NCBI GenBank assembly: GCA_029339505.1
Contig: JAQISU010000115.1
Coordinates: 4,700,001 to 4,764,000, forward strand
Direction of reading: 5' to 3'
DNA length: 64,000 nucleotides
Source of the DNA: Unio delphinus
Taxonomy: Eukaryota > Mollusca > Bivalvia > Unionida > Unionidae
Positions 1-11,872 of the stretch are shown in pieces (the first letter of the stretch is position 1; the number at the start of each line of letters is the position of its first letter). The notes beneath the pieces were generated by a model. That model was given only the letters and a program-made list of their open reading frames with translations. It searched no databases and was not told the origin of the DNA. The translations under genes were made by a program, and so were the position numbers.

Positions 1-46
1 CCATCATGCTACAAGTAACATAGCACCATCATGTTACAAGTAACAC
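1..46. repeat. short tandem duplication at left edge
   Basis: Two near-identical copies of a ~24-base unit (core accatcatgytacaagtaac). The array may continue to the left of the window. Confidence 0.6.
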
Positions 47-48
47 AT

Positions 49-1148
49 TTTTCATTTACCATCATACTCCCTCCCCATTTTAGATCGGCCTCTGAACACA
101 TGGCCTTACATTCGTGGTACTTAAAAGAAACAACAAATAGTAGGTAGAAACTGCACCAGAACGGGGTCCAGTAAAAATACTGTACATTAAATCTTTAAAA
201 TCATTATTTAGACAAAAAAAGTTGCCTTTTTCTAGTAGGTGTTTAAGACACTTTTTTTAGTGGGGTTTCAGACCCTTTTCAAATTATCACATTCAGTATC
301 TCTAACATCTCTAGTTGTAAATGTTGATGTGTGTATATACTTTTATGTTTACAATGGTTTTGTTTATACCTTATATCTATATTTTAATTTAGAAGTATGG
401 ACTAAAGAATTCTTATCTTCTTATCTTATCGTATAATGTATTGTTGGAGAGAGTAAGTAAGCTGGAGCGATTTTGATTTTAATATAGCCCACCAATATAG
501 TAATGCTATCTTATGATATTTGCCTAATACTAACAGCTACTAAAATTAAATTAAATATAATTTAAGTTTTCCTCATCGGGTTACACTCTCAGTATTCATG
601 ATAACAGAAGGGTCAGTCCGAGATAATTTTGCGAAATTTTGAAATTTTGTTGTCATTAATTCCGATGTTACTTAAAGTTGATTAACCTCGACGCGAGTCA
701 CTGTTATTTAATACTGAAACACAAGGAAGATATTTAAGTATACATGTATTTATCAGTATTAAATTACTCTGCACACTAAAGATGCGCATAGCTCCGATGC
801 AATAAAAAAAAGAATTTTATATACATGTATTTGAGGGAAACTTAAAGCTTATCCGCACTTATATAATTATATTTTTCACAAAAAAAAAACAACAGAAAAA
901 AAACTAGCATGATGTTGTACACCGAAACAATAAACTAATTCATTTTATGTTGTAATACTTGGTATAGACAATAGCTACATGTGTATTTGCGGGTGCTACA
1001 AGATTAAGATTGTTTTTGCAAAAAATGTAATATATATAAAACGTAATTAATTGAAAAATATAAATATATTGGAATAGATCTAAATGCTAACGAGCCAACG
1101 TGAAAGTTTTAAATGATATTATAAAATGAAACATTGAAATAAAACGTG
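49..1148. other. A+T-rich non-coding stretch, nothing recognised
   Basis: Short A/T runs and frequent stops in all frames. I see no splice-bounded open frame and no repeat structure. It lies upstream of the receptor exon and may be an intron of that gene or intergenic. Confidence 0.5.
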
Positions 1149-1306
1149 CTCCACCACACAGGGGCTCGTTACAAAGCAAATTAGGAGTACCCGTCCATGA
1201 ATAAGGGTCTAACCTGTAACAATAACACATATTATTACAGGTTAGACCCTGATTCATGGACGGATACTCCTAATTTACTTTGTAACGAGCCCCTGTTCTC
1301 CACCAC
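1149..1306. mobile_element. 140-bp fold-back MITE with 9-bp target duplication
   Basis: The element at 1158-1297 is almost wholly palindromic. Two arms of about 66 bases begin caggggctcgttacaaag and meet at about 1225, with only a few mismatches. It is flanked by a direct 9-base repeat ctccaccac at 1149-1157 and 1298-1306. A 9-base duplication with long terminal inverted repeats is typical of Mutator-like elements, but the CAGGGG end also recalls hAT, so the superfamily is not settled. It has no coding capacity. A diverged single arm of the same family is at 3906-3979. Confidence 0.85.
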
Positions 1307-1633
1307 TGCTTTAACTTCGATATTAGTTAATTAATTAGTTATTGTAAGCGTCGCTGTGTTAAAGTTGATGTTTGTCAGTGCATGAATTCGTTAGTTATTT
1401 ACTTATTATTGCAAATATTAGTTTTCTAACAGGATATATAAATAGTACGTAATAATGTTGGATGAATTCATAAATAATAAATGCCAACCTATTAATAAGT
1501 GTAGCTCATTTTGTTTGCTATTTCGGTCATAAGTTATTATTTTATAATTAATACAGAGTTCAGGGTGAGATTATTAATAGAATGGTTTTGCTTAGTCCCG
1601 GCTTGTTCGAACAGGAATCAATAAATCAGTTTT

Positions 1634-2298
1634 GAGATCACAGTATTATTCGAAATCAGTATTCGAATTTAGAGATCACGGTATTATTCGAAATCGGTAT
1701 TCGAATTTAGAGATCACAGCATTATTCGAAATCTGTATTCGAATTTAGAGATCATGGTATTATTCAAAATCGGTATTGGAATTTAGAGATCACGGTATTA
1801 TTTGAAATCAGCATTCGAATTTAGAGATCACAGTATTATTCGAAATCAGCATTCGAATTTAGAGATCACAGTATTATTCGAAATCCGTATTCGAATTTAG
1901 AGATCACAGTATTATTCAAAATCGGTATTGGAATTTAGAGATCACGGTATTATTTGAAATCAGCATTCGAATTTAGAGATCACAGTATTATTCGAAATCA
2001 GTATTTGAATTTAGAGATCACGGTATTATTTGAAATCAGCATTCGAATTTAGAGATCACAGTATTATTTGAAATCAGTATTTGAATTTAGAGATCATGGT
2101 ATTATTTGAAATCAGCATTCGAATTTTGAGATCACGGTATTATTCAAAATCGGTATTGGAATTTAGAGATCACGGTAATTTTCAAAATCGGTATTGGAAT
2201 TTAGAGATCACGGTAATTTTCAAAATCGGTATTGGAATTTAGAGATCACGTTATTATTTCAAACCAGCATTCGAATTTAGAGATCACGGTATTATTCT
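1634..2298. repeat. 38-bp minisatellite, ~17.5 copies
   Basis: Direct repeats of a 38-base unit beginning gagatcacggtattattc and containing TTCGAA and ATTCGAAT. Variants such as caaaatcggtattgg recur in neighbouring units, so blocks of units were duplicated together. No open frame runs through the array. Confidence 0.95.
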
Positions 2299-3008
2299 GA
2301 CCCTTTGAGATCCATATAGTGTATAATATGTTATGTAACTTAGTTTAAAGTCACTTAATTTACATATATTTACCCGTTTCTACATGACTAATTATTAAGG
2401 GTATTTATCACTTTAAACTTTCAGATTAGGTACAGCTGAATACTATGTTTTTACTTACTATATTTATATGTCTGCGTACTTTACTTCTACTGAGCGAAAG
2501 TGTCGTGTGTAACTGTTGCTTTTTTTTTTTGTTTGTTTGTTGTCAGTCTCAATTTGACTTGATTTGTTCCAAGCAGTGGAAAAGAAAGCCCACGTCACGA
2601 TTCTGCTTCGATAGCAATTAGTTATTGTAATAAAGCACTCAATGTAAGATCATTCGGTGTCAGTATAAGCTATCTGATGTAAAAAATAAGTGACTGGAAA
2701 CATGTATCACGGCATTTGACAACAACGAAGTAACACAGTTCGCGGGGTGAATGTATCCACCGAGAATGATAACGCATGGCAGTCTCTTAGGCGGATATGA
2801 CGTGTCACAGAATCCATTACTCTGGAAAAATACCGTTCTTAGATGCTTTTGCGTGGGTTTTTTTTTTTGTTGCCCTTACTAGATTCAGGGTTTTGACTAC
2901 TTTTTTTTAACAAGGAGTCATGAAGTTTCGCGCATATGCACAGAAGTGTGCGCTTACAGATAAACGTAGAGAGTGGGCTCACAAAACAGAATGATTAAGA
3001 TTGAAGCT
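2299..3008. other. non-coding stretch, nothing recognised
   Basis: Unique-looking sequence with poly-T tracts near 2521 and 2860. No supported exon or transposon was seen. Confidence 0.5.
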
Positions 3009-3249
3009 AACTTGAGATTCTTTTCAATCCTGACCTAGTTACATGTATTGTGCAAAATTAAGATTCTGTTCAATTCTGACCTAGTCTTGTGCTAACATAA
3101 GATTCTTTTCAATCTTGACCAAGTCTTGTGCAAACTTAAGATTCTTTTCAATCCTGACCGAGTCTTGTGCAAACTTAAGATTCTTTTCAATCCTGACCGA
3201 GTCTTGTGCAAACTTAAGATTCTTTTCAATCCTGACCTAGTCTTGTGCA
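3009..3249. repeat. 39-bp minisatellite, ~6 copies
   Basis: Units contain aagattcttttcaatcctga followed by ccgagtcttgtgcaaactt. The first two units are diverged and the later ones nearly identical, so the array grew at its right end. Confidence 0.9.
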
Positions 3250-3379
3250 TCCCACATGGGTTCATTACAAATGAATAGCAGTCTGGGGAGTTCGAACATG
3301 TAACAGTAATAACACAAGGGATGTCACTATTTTTTGCCTCGGTATTTACATCCCAGTAGCTTATCCTATTTTCGTTATT

Positions 3380-3553
3380 GTTGTTATAAATTTAACGCTA
3401 TGTGGCAACGCATCATGATACGCTAGACATTGCGGCCAATACATTTGTGGAGGAAGAATCCTTGCAAAGCCCGGGGAAAAACTACCGACCCAAGGGAAGT
3501 TACTGGCAAGCTTTATTACATACCCACGTTGGGCCGAGACGAGACTCGAACCC
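3380..3553 (-). mobile_element. SINE-A fragment (tRNA-derived), reverse orientation
   Basis: It carries the SINE-A body marks in order: taacgc near the tail, gtggaggaagaa, actggcaagctttattacat and gagactcgaaccca (complement of the B box). The tRNA-like A-box half is missing, because the fragment ends at the B box and abuts a SINE-B body. Confidence 0.75.
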
Positions 3554-3782
3554 ACAAAAATGGTACTAACAGCTGCCTCGCTTGACGCTCAGCATTAAGA
3601 GGTTAGTGTTAGGACTGATCGGCCCGGTGTCAGGATAATGTGACTGGGTGGGACATCATGCGGTATGATGCCCCTGTGTTAGACTTCACTATAAACTTCC
3701 CCACTGCAGACATCGTAGCGATATGAGTGACTTTTTTAATATAAAAAAAAGAAGTTAAAAATCCTAAACAAACAAACAAAAA
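3554..3782 (+). mobile_element. SINE-B body (tRNA head missing)
   Basis: It matches the SINE-B copies at 28703 and 53045: tggtactaacagctgcctcg, cgctcagcattaagag, gtgtcaggataatgtgactg, gtgggacatcatg, and a tail ending in repeated aaac. The tRNA-like head present at 28703 is absent. Confidence 0.8.
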
Positions 3783-3905
3783 ATGATCCATTTTTTATTA
3801 CAGTTTGCGTAGGTTTCAGATAGCAGATGAATAAGCTAGCAATGTTTTAAATACCTGGAGGTTGGGGTTAGGTTTAATAAATTAATATCTTCTGTTGTGT
3901 TATAT

Positions 3906-3979
3906 TGTTACAGGTTTGGAACCCCCAGCCCTCTATCCATTGACTGATACTCGTAATTTCATTTTTAACGAGCCCCTGT
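3906..3979. mobile_element. diverged arm of the 1158-1297 MITE family
   Basis: Begins ttacaggtttggaaccc and ends taacgagcccctgtg, paralleling the right arm of the 1158-1297 element. No target duplication found. Confidence 0.5.
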
Positions 3980-4765
3980 GTTGCATTGCACTCAACATTG
4001 GTTTGGAGACAAATAAATCAACTTGATAAACAAGAGAATTTGGTGTAACCTTGACAAATGGCCCATAAAGAGTTACAAGGAAATGCAATTTATTCTTAGC
4101 GCTTTTGCAACAGTATTCGTCATCGTAATTGTTGCTTCCATGAAAACAACCAACACTATCTGTGGAGTGATTATAGAGGTGGTGTTGTTAATAGTGGCTG
4201 TGATGAAGATTAAAGTTTTACTGATAGTCACTTTTTAAAATCGTTTTCTCTAATGTAATTTGATTTACGAGCGATTTGTGGAGAAAATATATAACGTGAA
4301 AAACTCGAATCAGTTTAGTTGAATTCATTTGTGTTTTATTTGGATTTTGAACATAGCTTTAACAGCTTTTCAGGCATATTGCTACGTCTGCAGTGTGGTA
4401 GTTTATAGTGATGTATAGCCCTGTATAACAGCTGCTGTATCGTCATTCCTTAAATTTAAAAAATAGTATAAGTAAGACATTTTTCCTACATATTTTTAAA
4501 AATATAAAGTGTTTCTTGGCGGTATCTAAACACCCCACTCTTTCATATAGGAATGGTCAATCTGGGATATAACATTCTATATATGGCACCCTGTTGTTTT
4601 CAGCTTGACTTTGCAATCATTTTAGAAGTCTGGTCTTGTGTGATGGAGACCTTGTCCGGATTGATCTGATGTAGATGGGGTCCAGACTCGTTAGACTTGA
4701 AGATGAACTAATTTAATTTCAAACAATCACTGAGCAGTCGTCGCATTGTCATAATACAGCGAGCG

Positions 4766-5053
4766 TCGAATATAATGATGGTGTTGTTGTTGTTGTTGTT
4801 GTTGTAGGGTTTAACGCCATTTTTCAGCACATGATAGGCTTTACATGGCGGCCATTGTTAATGGTGGAGGAAGAACCTCGTAAAGCCCCAGAAAGAACCA
4901 CTGATCCACGAAATGCTACTGGCAAGCTTTCTAACATACCCACATTGGTCGAATCCGAGACTTAAACCCACGCACATGTGAAATGGCAGTGATCCGTAAC
5001 GGGGAGCGTTTTAGACCACTCGGCCACTCTGGGTACTCTCGAATATAACGATG
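4766..5053 (-). mobile_element. full-length SINE-A with 15-bp target duplication
   Basis: The insert at 4781-5038 lies between tcgaatataatgatg (4766-4780) and tcgaatataacgatg (5039-5053). Read on the minus strand it begins with a class II tRNA-like head (ggccgagtggtctaaaacgc as A box, a gggtttaagtctcgg-type B box). The body ends in taaaccctacaac and a (CAA)n tail. The A-box wording and long variable region resemble tRNA-Leu. Confidence 0.85.
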
Positions 5054-5136
5054 TCATTTAACCTAGAAATGTCGATGTTACGTTTAGTTTAAGCTTGTTT
5101 AGTTTAAGCTTGTTTATTGAATCCGTTTTTCTTCAG

Positions 5137-5668
5137 GTTAGATGTTGACGAGAGAAGATGAATACCAGTCAAAGCATATTCCTTGCCTTGTGTGTTCTTC
5201 TTGTGTGTACTCGACGGGCGGCGGAGGGGGAGCAGGAGGGAGATGTTCCCAATCAAAAACCTGTAACTGATAGACGACTGTGCTTAGAGGGAGAATTCTA
5301 CAATAAGGACACCATGGTCTGTACAAGGTGTTCAGAGTGTCCGGAAAACTTAATAGTTCTGCGTGTGTGTTCTGATAGGTTGAACACGTATTGTGGTCCG
5401 TTTCCGAAATTCATGTTCAAAAGCAATATGTACTCTGGAACGTACACAGTGTTGAAAAGTGACAGAGAAGAGGAAGAGGAAGAGATGACCCCCAAAACCA
5501 CAAAAGCCAATCAGATGGAACATCTTCAGAGTGGAACATGGTACACAGTATCCCTGGTCCTTCTGGGGATTTTGAGTATTTTGTTTCTCTTCCTAACGTT
5601 CTTCGTCGTCGTGACGTGCTACGTATGTAAACACAGGCGTCAGGACAAAGAGTATCCATACAATTCAG
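5137..5668 (+). CDS. TNF-receptor-superfamily-like protein, ectodomain and transmembrane exon
   Basis: The exon begins after a pyrimidine-rich 3' splice site (cgtttttcttcag, AG at 5135-5136). The ATG is at 5158 and the exon ends at AG|GTAAGA (GT at 5669-5670), leaving one base of a codon. It encodes 170 residues. Residues 1-23 form a signal peptide (hydrophobic core FLALCVLLVC). Cysteines 42, 55, 58, 61, 71 and 79, spaced C-x12-C-x2-C-x2-C-x9-C-x7-C, match one TNFR cysteine-rich domain. An acidic stalk follows (E105-E109), then a transmembrane helix at about 129-153 with basic residues KHRR at 158-161 on the inner side. By family knowledge it should be a type I cell-surface receptor for a TNF-like ligand. 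One domain only is unusual for the family (BCMA, Fn14 and insect Wengen are comparable). The ortholog cannot be named from this sequence. The upstream splice acceptor implies a 5' non-coding exon further left. Confidence 0.85.
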
Positions 5669-6058
5669 GTAAGATATTTCCCCAATTTATTCTTGTATCC
5701 GCCAGCATTTAACCTATTCAGTCTTTCATCCTTCTTTCCATAACAGATGCTCCACGCGAGGTTGCTGTTGTGAAGAGAGAGAGAGAAAAAAAACCCACAA
5801 TAATCTGAAAGAAAGAAAATCATAGAGTGAAAGAATACATTAGATTAGCGCGATGACAAGTTCTGACATATGACACTCTCTATCATACTATTGTATATAG
5901 AAGAGAAGGTACGTGATTTCAAAATACTTGGTTCCGCCTATGACCCTCGATTTCTTTCTGCTATTTCCGTTTTTAAAGGCACACGTCCATACGATATGGC
6001 TTGTTTTACTCCTGAGATATTTTTCAATTCATCAAGCCATCATTGACTTTGTACCAAG

Positions 6059-6629
6059 CTGAAGTTTCGGGCTTCGAAACGTGCGATTTTCGCGAATTTT
6101 GAATCTTGTGACAAGTGCGTGCTCGTGTGACAACCGGTCAACGGCGAAATACGATTGGCTCAAACGGTTATACTTAAATAACATCCATGCATCAGAGAAC
6201 CGTTTCACTATGTAGACTATTTTTAGCCAGACAAAACTAGGTAAAAACATGATCGCATCATGTTAGAAATCATTTGAATGTTTTAAATTAATGAGAGTAT
6301 ACATTAAAGTTGAACAGTTTAAGCCAATCATATATCGCCGTTGACGTGATTGCCCCATAGTGTACATGTTTGAAAATGAGAGTAGCTTTTATGGAATGTA
6401 AGTGTAGTGAAGAAGACAATGTCTAATTCTTCCATGGAACATGATTCCTAAAGTCGAATCGAGTTAATGGTAAGTAAAAACTTACTCTTGCATCTGCCAC
6501 CTTACAGCAGTTAAAGAAGGGATGTATCGTGGTACATGTAGTCCTTTTCACCGGTTGTCACATCAGCACGCGCTTGTCCCAAGATTCAAAATTCGCGAAA
6601 ATCGCACGTTTCGAATCCCGTAACTTCAG
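6059..6629. mobile_element. interrupted fold-back element with ~100-bp arms
   Basis: 6059-6137 is repeated inverted at 6551-6629 with few mismatches (shared core aacgtgcgattttcgcgaat). The adjoining 6138-6160 is repeated inverted at 6322-6344. The left arm is continuous but the right arm is split by 6345-6550, so a palindromic element seems to have received a ~206-base insertion. No coding capacity. Confidence 0.7.
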
Positions 6630-7979
6630 TATGATAGAGAGGGTCCTGTACAGAACATGTCATGGGGGTAATCTAAGGTATTTTTGTCACACTGTATGAT
6701 CTTTTTCCTTCAGAGTATTGTATTTTTCTTCTTCAGAACATCACGCTCGCGTCGAGCATGTACTTTCCATCTGTTCATTCTTGCTTAAAATTGACACGGG
6801 GTTTTGAAATTCCTGTCCCCGTATTTTCTTGTGTCTTTTTCATGATACACTTAGGTACTACCTCGTTCTAACATGTTCAGATTTCTTTTTAGTCCGAAAC
6901 GGGTCTGACATGTAGGATTTTTGTAAAACTGCGGTGGGGTTCTGCCGTTGGTAACGATGAAGCCTATTCATTAACTCGGCTGGTGTTATTTTGTGTTGAC
7001 TGGGTGAATAAATAAATTGGTGTTTGATGTATTTATTAAAGTTTTGCGTTTTTAATCTTAATATCACTAACCTTCATTACGTGTTATAAACTATTGTTAA
7101 TTTTGCATATTTTATTTTCTAAAATTAGTAGTTTAACAAAAAGCAACAGTAGCTTTACAGATGGCTTGTTAATCTATAATGGCGTTTCCGCGGAAAAACA
7201 CGTCTAATTTTTTTATTACCTATAACACAGTAAAAGTAAATCATTGAATACATTATTCTTTTTCTTGTTAATAAGTACGATGTGGGCGGCATCATGCAGA
7301 TTAATTTTCGGCCCAAGTAATACGTGCTACGTACAAGGCGATTACGACAATGCGCATTTGCCGTTTTATTCGGATTGGAAATCGTCATAAATTTAAGACA
7401 TCGGGGCAAAAATTAAAAAAGCACGTTTGAACTAAAAACAAAATGGGATATATATAATTTGATTTGAAGCAAAGCTTTCAAAGCCAAGTTGCAGCTTGTT
7501 CACGATTGGCCCCATCCCCCCAAAACATTTTTTTGGCCGATTGCTGGGTTGTTTTCTTAAAAACTTCAGTATCAAATTGCTTAAAGGCGTTTATTTCAAC
7601 AAAATATTACAGTCTGGAATAATATTTACTCTTTATTTATTATACATGTGTTGCCTGTTTTCCTTTGAAATACTTAAGCGTTTCAGAGCATATTTCAATC
7701 TACTATTTTAGCAAATTAGAGAGTTCAAATAAGTTTTATTTGAGTAACCAAAATACATTTTCTATTAAATTAAAACTCGAAGTTCGAGCAAAATGTGAAA
7801 AACGGGCAGATGTAAAGATTTTTGCAATTTTTTTAAGAGCATTTAAACCACAAATCAGCTGTTTACTTGTCCAAAAGTGTTTATGTGTACTCTAGTGGTG
7901 AGCTATATAATTAGGTAATTAATATAATCTTGTTTTCTTCTTTTTAACATCACGTTTTTTTAAGTTGTGTATCGATAAT
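6630..7979. other. intronic stretch, nothing recognised
   Basis: A+T-rich, with only short chance open frames and no codon pattern or splice-bounded exon I would support. Confidence 0.5.
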
Positions 7980-8003
7980 ATAGGACAGTTAAATATGGAA
8001 TTG

Positions 8004-8093
8004 ATTGATTGATTATCATAATTGATTTTTTAAAATTGATTTATTGATTGATTTATCATGATAATTGATTTATTGATTGATTTATCATGATCT
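8004..8093. repeat. imperfect (ATTG/ATTT) repeat
   Basis: Recurring ttgattgattatcataatt-like units, including two near-identical copies of attgatttattgattgattt. Confidence 0.75.
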
Positions 8094-8589
8094 GGATATT
8101 AGATAAGATAAACGTTTGTTCGAGTTTTTTTTGTGGGGGGTTGGGGGTGATGAGCAGGGAAAGTCAAAAAGCTATGGTGGATAAACAGATAAGCTCAGTT
8201 GGATCCAACAAAGCAAAACCTCTATCTTGTATTTCTCTACTTATCAAAACATTCGGAACTGAGCATATTTAATCTAAGTCGTATGGTCATGCATTCCATT
8301 TCGAGTCACGGCAGCTCAGGTGCAAAGTTCAGTCAAACCTGACACAGACTAGGAAAAAGATTAACGAATTTTAACACCTTTGTCCATTCATACAAACTTT
8401 ATCAGCCTACTACAGTAGTACAAATCTTCGCGTCCAACCATGACTCATCGACACGTAGTAGAAAGGATAGGAGATGACGAGAATCCCTACCGCACACCAC
8501 ATAACGTTTGCATTGTTTTAAAACAGCCATTTGAAGGGTTTGATACAGTTAAATTGTGTGCACATGATGTACACAATCTTAAACTACAG

Positions 8590-8748
8590 ATTTGAAATAT
8601 TGATGGTAGAAGGATTGTATTTTGTGTTTAATTGTTTCGTCAGGTTTGAAATATTGATGGTAGGATTGTGTGTTTTGTGTTTAATTGCTTCGTCAGGTTT
8701 GAAATATTTATGGTAGAAGGATTGTTTTCTGTTTAATTGTTTCATCAA
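8590..8748. repeat. ~53-bp tandem repeat, 3 copies
   Basis: Units begin tttgaaatattgatggtag and end ttaattgtttcgtcagg. Confidence 0.85.
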
Positions 8749-8946
8749 CTAAGTTAATTAGAACAGCTTCATTTGAACATCAGGTGGGGAGTTCAACTGC
8801 AGTGTATTTGAAAATGTGGTGAATACTATATTTGAACCATGACGTTCATGTTGTAAAACGCCAAATCGCTTCGGCCTGGGCGATGGAGTCGAAGTAGATT
8901 AGTCATTAGTCATTATTGGATCATTTAAATAGGTATGCAATACATG

Positions 8947-9212
8947 TAAATGGCATTATTAACGAGATGTGCCAGTAGATGTCGTAAATGGCATTATTAA
9001 CGAGATGTGCCAGTAGATGTCGTAAATGGCATTATTAACGAGATGTGCCAGTAGATGTCGTAAATGGCATTATTAACGAGATGTGCCAGTAGATGTCGTA
9101 AATGGCATTATTAACGAGATGTGCCAGTAGATGTCGTAAATGGCATTATTAACGAGATGTGCCAGTAGATGTCGTAAATGGCATTATTAACGAGATGTGC
9201 CAGTAGATGTCG
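8947..9212. repeat. 38-bp minisatellite, 7 apparently identical copies
   Basis: Unit starts taaatggcattattaacgag and ends in tagatgtcg. I read seven consecutive copies without a difference (7 x 38 = 266 bases), indicating very recent expansion or active homogenisation. Confidence 0.95.
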
Positions 9213-9314
9213 TAAAAGACGTATAATGATTTCATTACTGTCATTTTACGTAATAAAAACAGATTGACATTTTCAAGTTAATGTTATTTTAAATTTGAAT
9301 CATCCTTTACATTT

Positions 9315-9930
9315 GAAAATTTTCTTCGGGCCAAGGAACACTACGATTATTGCACTGTGTTGATTAAGAGTGAATATGAAATATCTTCAGTCCACAGTGT
9401 CCCAAGGTTAATAAATTGTTGAATGAGATTAAGTGGGGAATTTCTTCAAGCCACTGTCTCCCAAGGTTTTTGAATTGTTAAATGAGATTAAATTGAGAAT
9501 TTCTTCAGGCCACTATCTCCCAAGGTTTTTGAACTGTTGAATGAGATTGAGGTGGGAATTTCTTCTGGCCACGTTGCCCAAAGACTATTCAGTGATTTGT
9601 TATAAGTTTACTAAGTTTGGTATTTCTTCAGGCCACGGTGCTCCAATGAGTGTGTTGAATGAAATTTTGTGTGGCATTTCTTCATACCACGATGCCCCAA
9701 GATTATTATAAGGAGTGTGTTTTAATTAAATTTTGTGTGGCATTTCTTCATACCACGATGCCCCAAAATTATTATAATGATTGTCTTGAAATAGATTGTG
9801 TACGATATTTCTTCAAACTACGTAGCACCAAGACTATTACAAACGAATGTGTTAAAATTGACTTTGCATGGTATTATTCAAACCACGTAGCCCCAAGATT
9901 ATTGCAATGTGTGTGTGTTAAATGAGATTG
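9315..9930. repeat. degenerate ~65-70-bp tandem repeat, ~9 copies
   Basis: The core wwtttcttcaggccac, followed by a cc-caag motif, recurs about every 65-70 bases with much divergence. The two units around 9660-9780 are close to identical. Confidence 0.8.
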
Positions 9931-10544
9931 TGTATTGATGCTTTCTAATAGTAACTAGCAGACGTTATTCTGCTCATTTTGCATCGACGATGTGCAAACT
10001 GGCAGTTTCTTTTCTATGCAACCACCACAATTAACCATTTTGAACAAGGCACAATGAAGCAATATCAACTTAAATTACTAATATAGATACTAATAGAAAG
10101 CCTGATTCGCGTTGTGTTTATGTATGTTTTTTGTAAGTTTTCTTAGGATGTAATGAATTTATTTCTACTCTCAAACACCATATAAACTTGACGGTAAATC
10201 TGCCAGCATGCCACAAATATGGCTGCTAATGAAGTTGTTATCAATCTGTGTATAGTATTTTGTCTTCAATAGAATGAAATGGTGTTTACTTGAGCATTGA
10301 GTTTTCGATTTTAGGTGGAATTATTATGCTGAACAGCCCGTTATTTTAGAAAATAAATTGAAATTTTTGTATTAAAAAGCTGAAGGCCCGATGTTGTATA
10401 AGGCTTGAAATCATTTACTTAATACACATTTTGGCTTCGTTTCATAAAACTTTTTGATGATCAGTAAAGAACAAAATTAAGTTGTTTTATTAAAATTTAA
10501 CAAACATGATGTTTGGAGGATACCATCAGTTTGTCCATTGAGCT
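9931..10544. other. intronic stretch, nothing recognised
   Basis: No repeat, exon or transposon end identified. Confidence 0.5.
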
Positions 10545-10690
10545 CAAGAAGCTTGTATTTTGGTTTGTTTTTGTGAAGTTCATGGCAATTTTTCAGCATG
10601 GCTACCAATGTATTTGGTGGAGGAAGAACTTGCTGCTGGCAAACTTTCTCACATAACCATGCTGATCGAGCAGAGTGGGTGGGTGGGGAA
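10545..10690 (-). mobile_element. decayed SINE-A remnant
   Basis: Retains ttttcagcatggctaccaat, ggtggaggaagaact and ctggcaaactttctcacat in SINE-A order. The tRNA-like head is mostly unrecognisable. Confidence 0.6.
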
Positions 10691-11587
10691 TTTAAAAACA
10701 AATACGAACCTCTTATCACTGTGAAAAAATAGTCTTAGCTTGATTTATAGAAAGAAAAAAAAAACAACCATTAAATTAGGTGAAGAAAACTTTTTCAAGT
10801 AAAATAAAACAATTTTATCACCGCGTTGACCCACCCTCCCCATAAATCCCCAATCCCGAAAAATTCTAAAAAAGTAAGTGGTGGGTGCTTTAGGGGACGC
10901 ACAAATGGGTACATGTTGCGTGCATTTTATTTATTTCTGCTTGAGAACGGCGGGTCGTGATTAATCGCCTAAAATAGTGATGGCTCCTGTTACAAAATAA
11001 ACTACGGCAGGAGGTCATCTGGGTCGGGAATTCAATGCAGAACTGACATTTTTCAGTCCATTTTGCTGGACAGGGTGTTAATTGTACGGGACTTAATTAG
11101 ATAGGATAAAATTTACAATGGGTTTGGCATGGGGTTTGGTTGACAATGATGACCCCTAGGAACAATTATGACTTCATGGAGAAGATGTGATAAGTAGACA
11201 CCACGCACCAGTGGCAGAATGCCAGTTGAAGCCATACTGTTTAGAAAACGAACATCGTCTGTTTGCTTTGGATAAAAAACGGGCAAATTGCCCCTTGAGG
11301 ACAAAAAACTATTGTGGTAGTCCTGCTGGGCCTTTTTACATAATGTCTTTCGTTTGCTAAAGCTCGGTCTTCTTTGATCTTTCTTTTCCTAAACCGAACG
11401 TGCGACTGAATGATTAGTTTTTCTTCGCTTGTGTACGAGTCCTTCTTTGAGATACGCACACTCCTACAAATGTTAGGAAAACTCACACAGCGTTGACGAA
11501 ACAGTTTACCTGTGTGTTCTCGCCTATTTCATACACTAGTAGCGTTTTCATACACACAAAAAATGTTTTAATAGTTCTTGAAATTAA

Positions 11588-11715
11588 TAATGTTGAACCT
11601 TCACATATCGAATATCGAACCTTCACATATCGAATAAATAATTATCAGATATAGAATATGAAATCCTCGCAGATCGAATATCGAACCTTCGCAGATCGAA
11701 TAATAAAATATTCGA
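11588..11715. repeat. short clustered repeats of a cgaatatcgaacctt motif
   Basis: About five copies of a 20-22-base unit (cttcacatatcgaatatcga and variants with cgcagatcg). Confidence 0.65.
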
Positions 11716-11830
11716 GCTATGAAGGTTAGATATTAAAGCTGCGAGTGTTAAGCATTCAACATTAAAGATTCACATAAGTAATATCGAAAGCTTTTGATGT
11801 TCTGAATATCATGCTAGAATAATAAAATCG

Positions 11831-11870
<40 letters not shown>
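11831..11870. repeat. (AT)n microsatellite
   Basis: Uninterrupted AT dinucleotide run of about 38 bases. Confidence 0.95.

Positions 11871-11872
<2 letters not shown>

Noticed and set aside
4023..4238. 71-codon hydrophobic frame upstream of the receptor
   Set aside because: A+T-rich chance frame; no acceptor, donor or homology.
11241..11486. 81-codon basic minus-strand frame
   Set aside because: Non-ATG start, no splice context, no recognisable domain.
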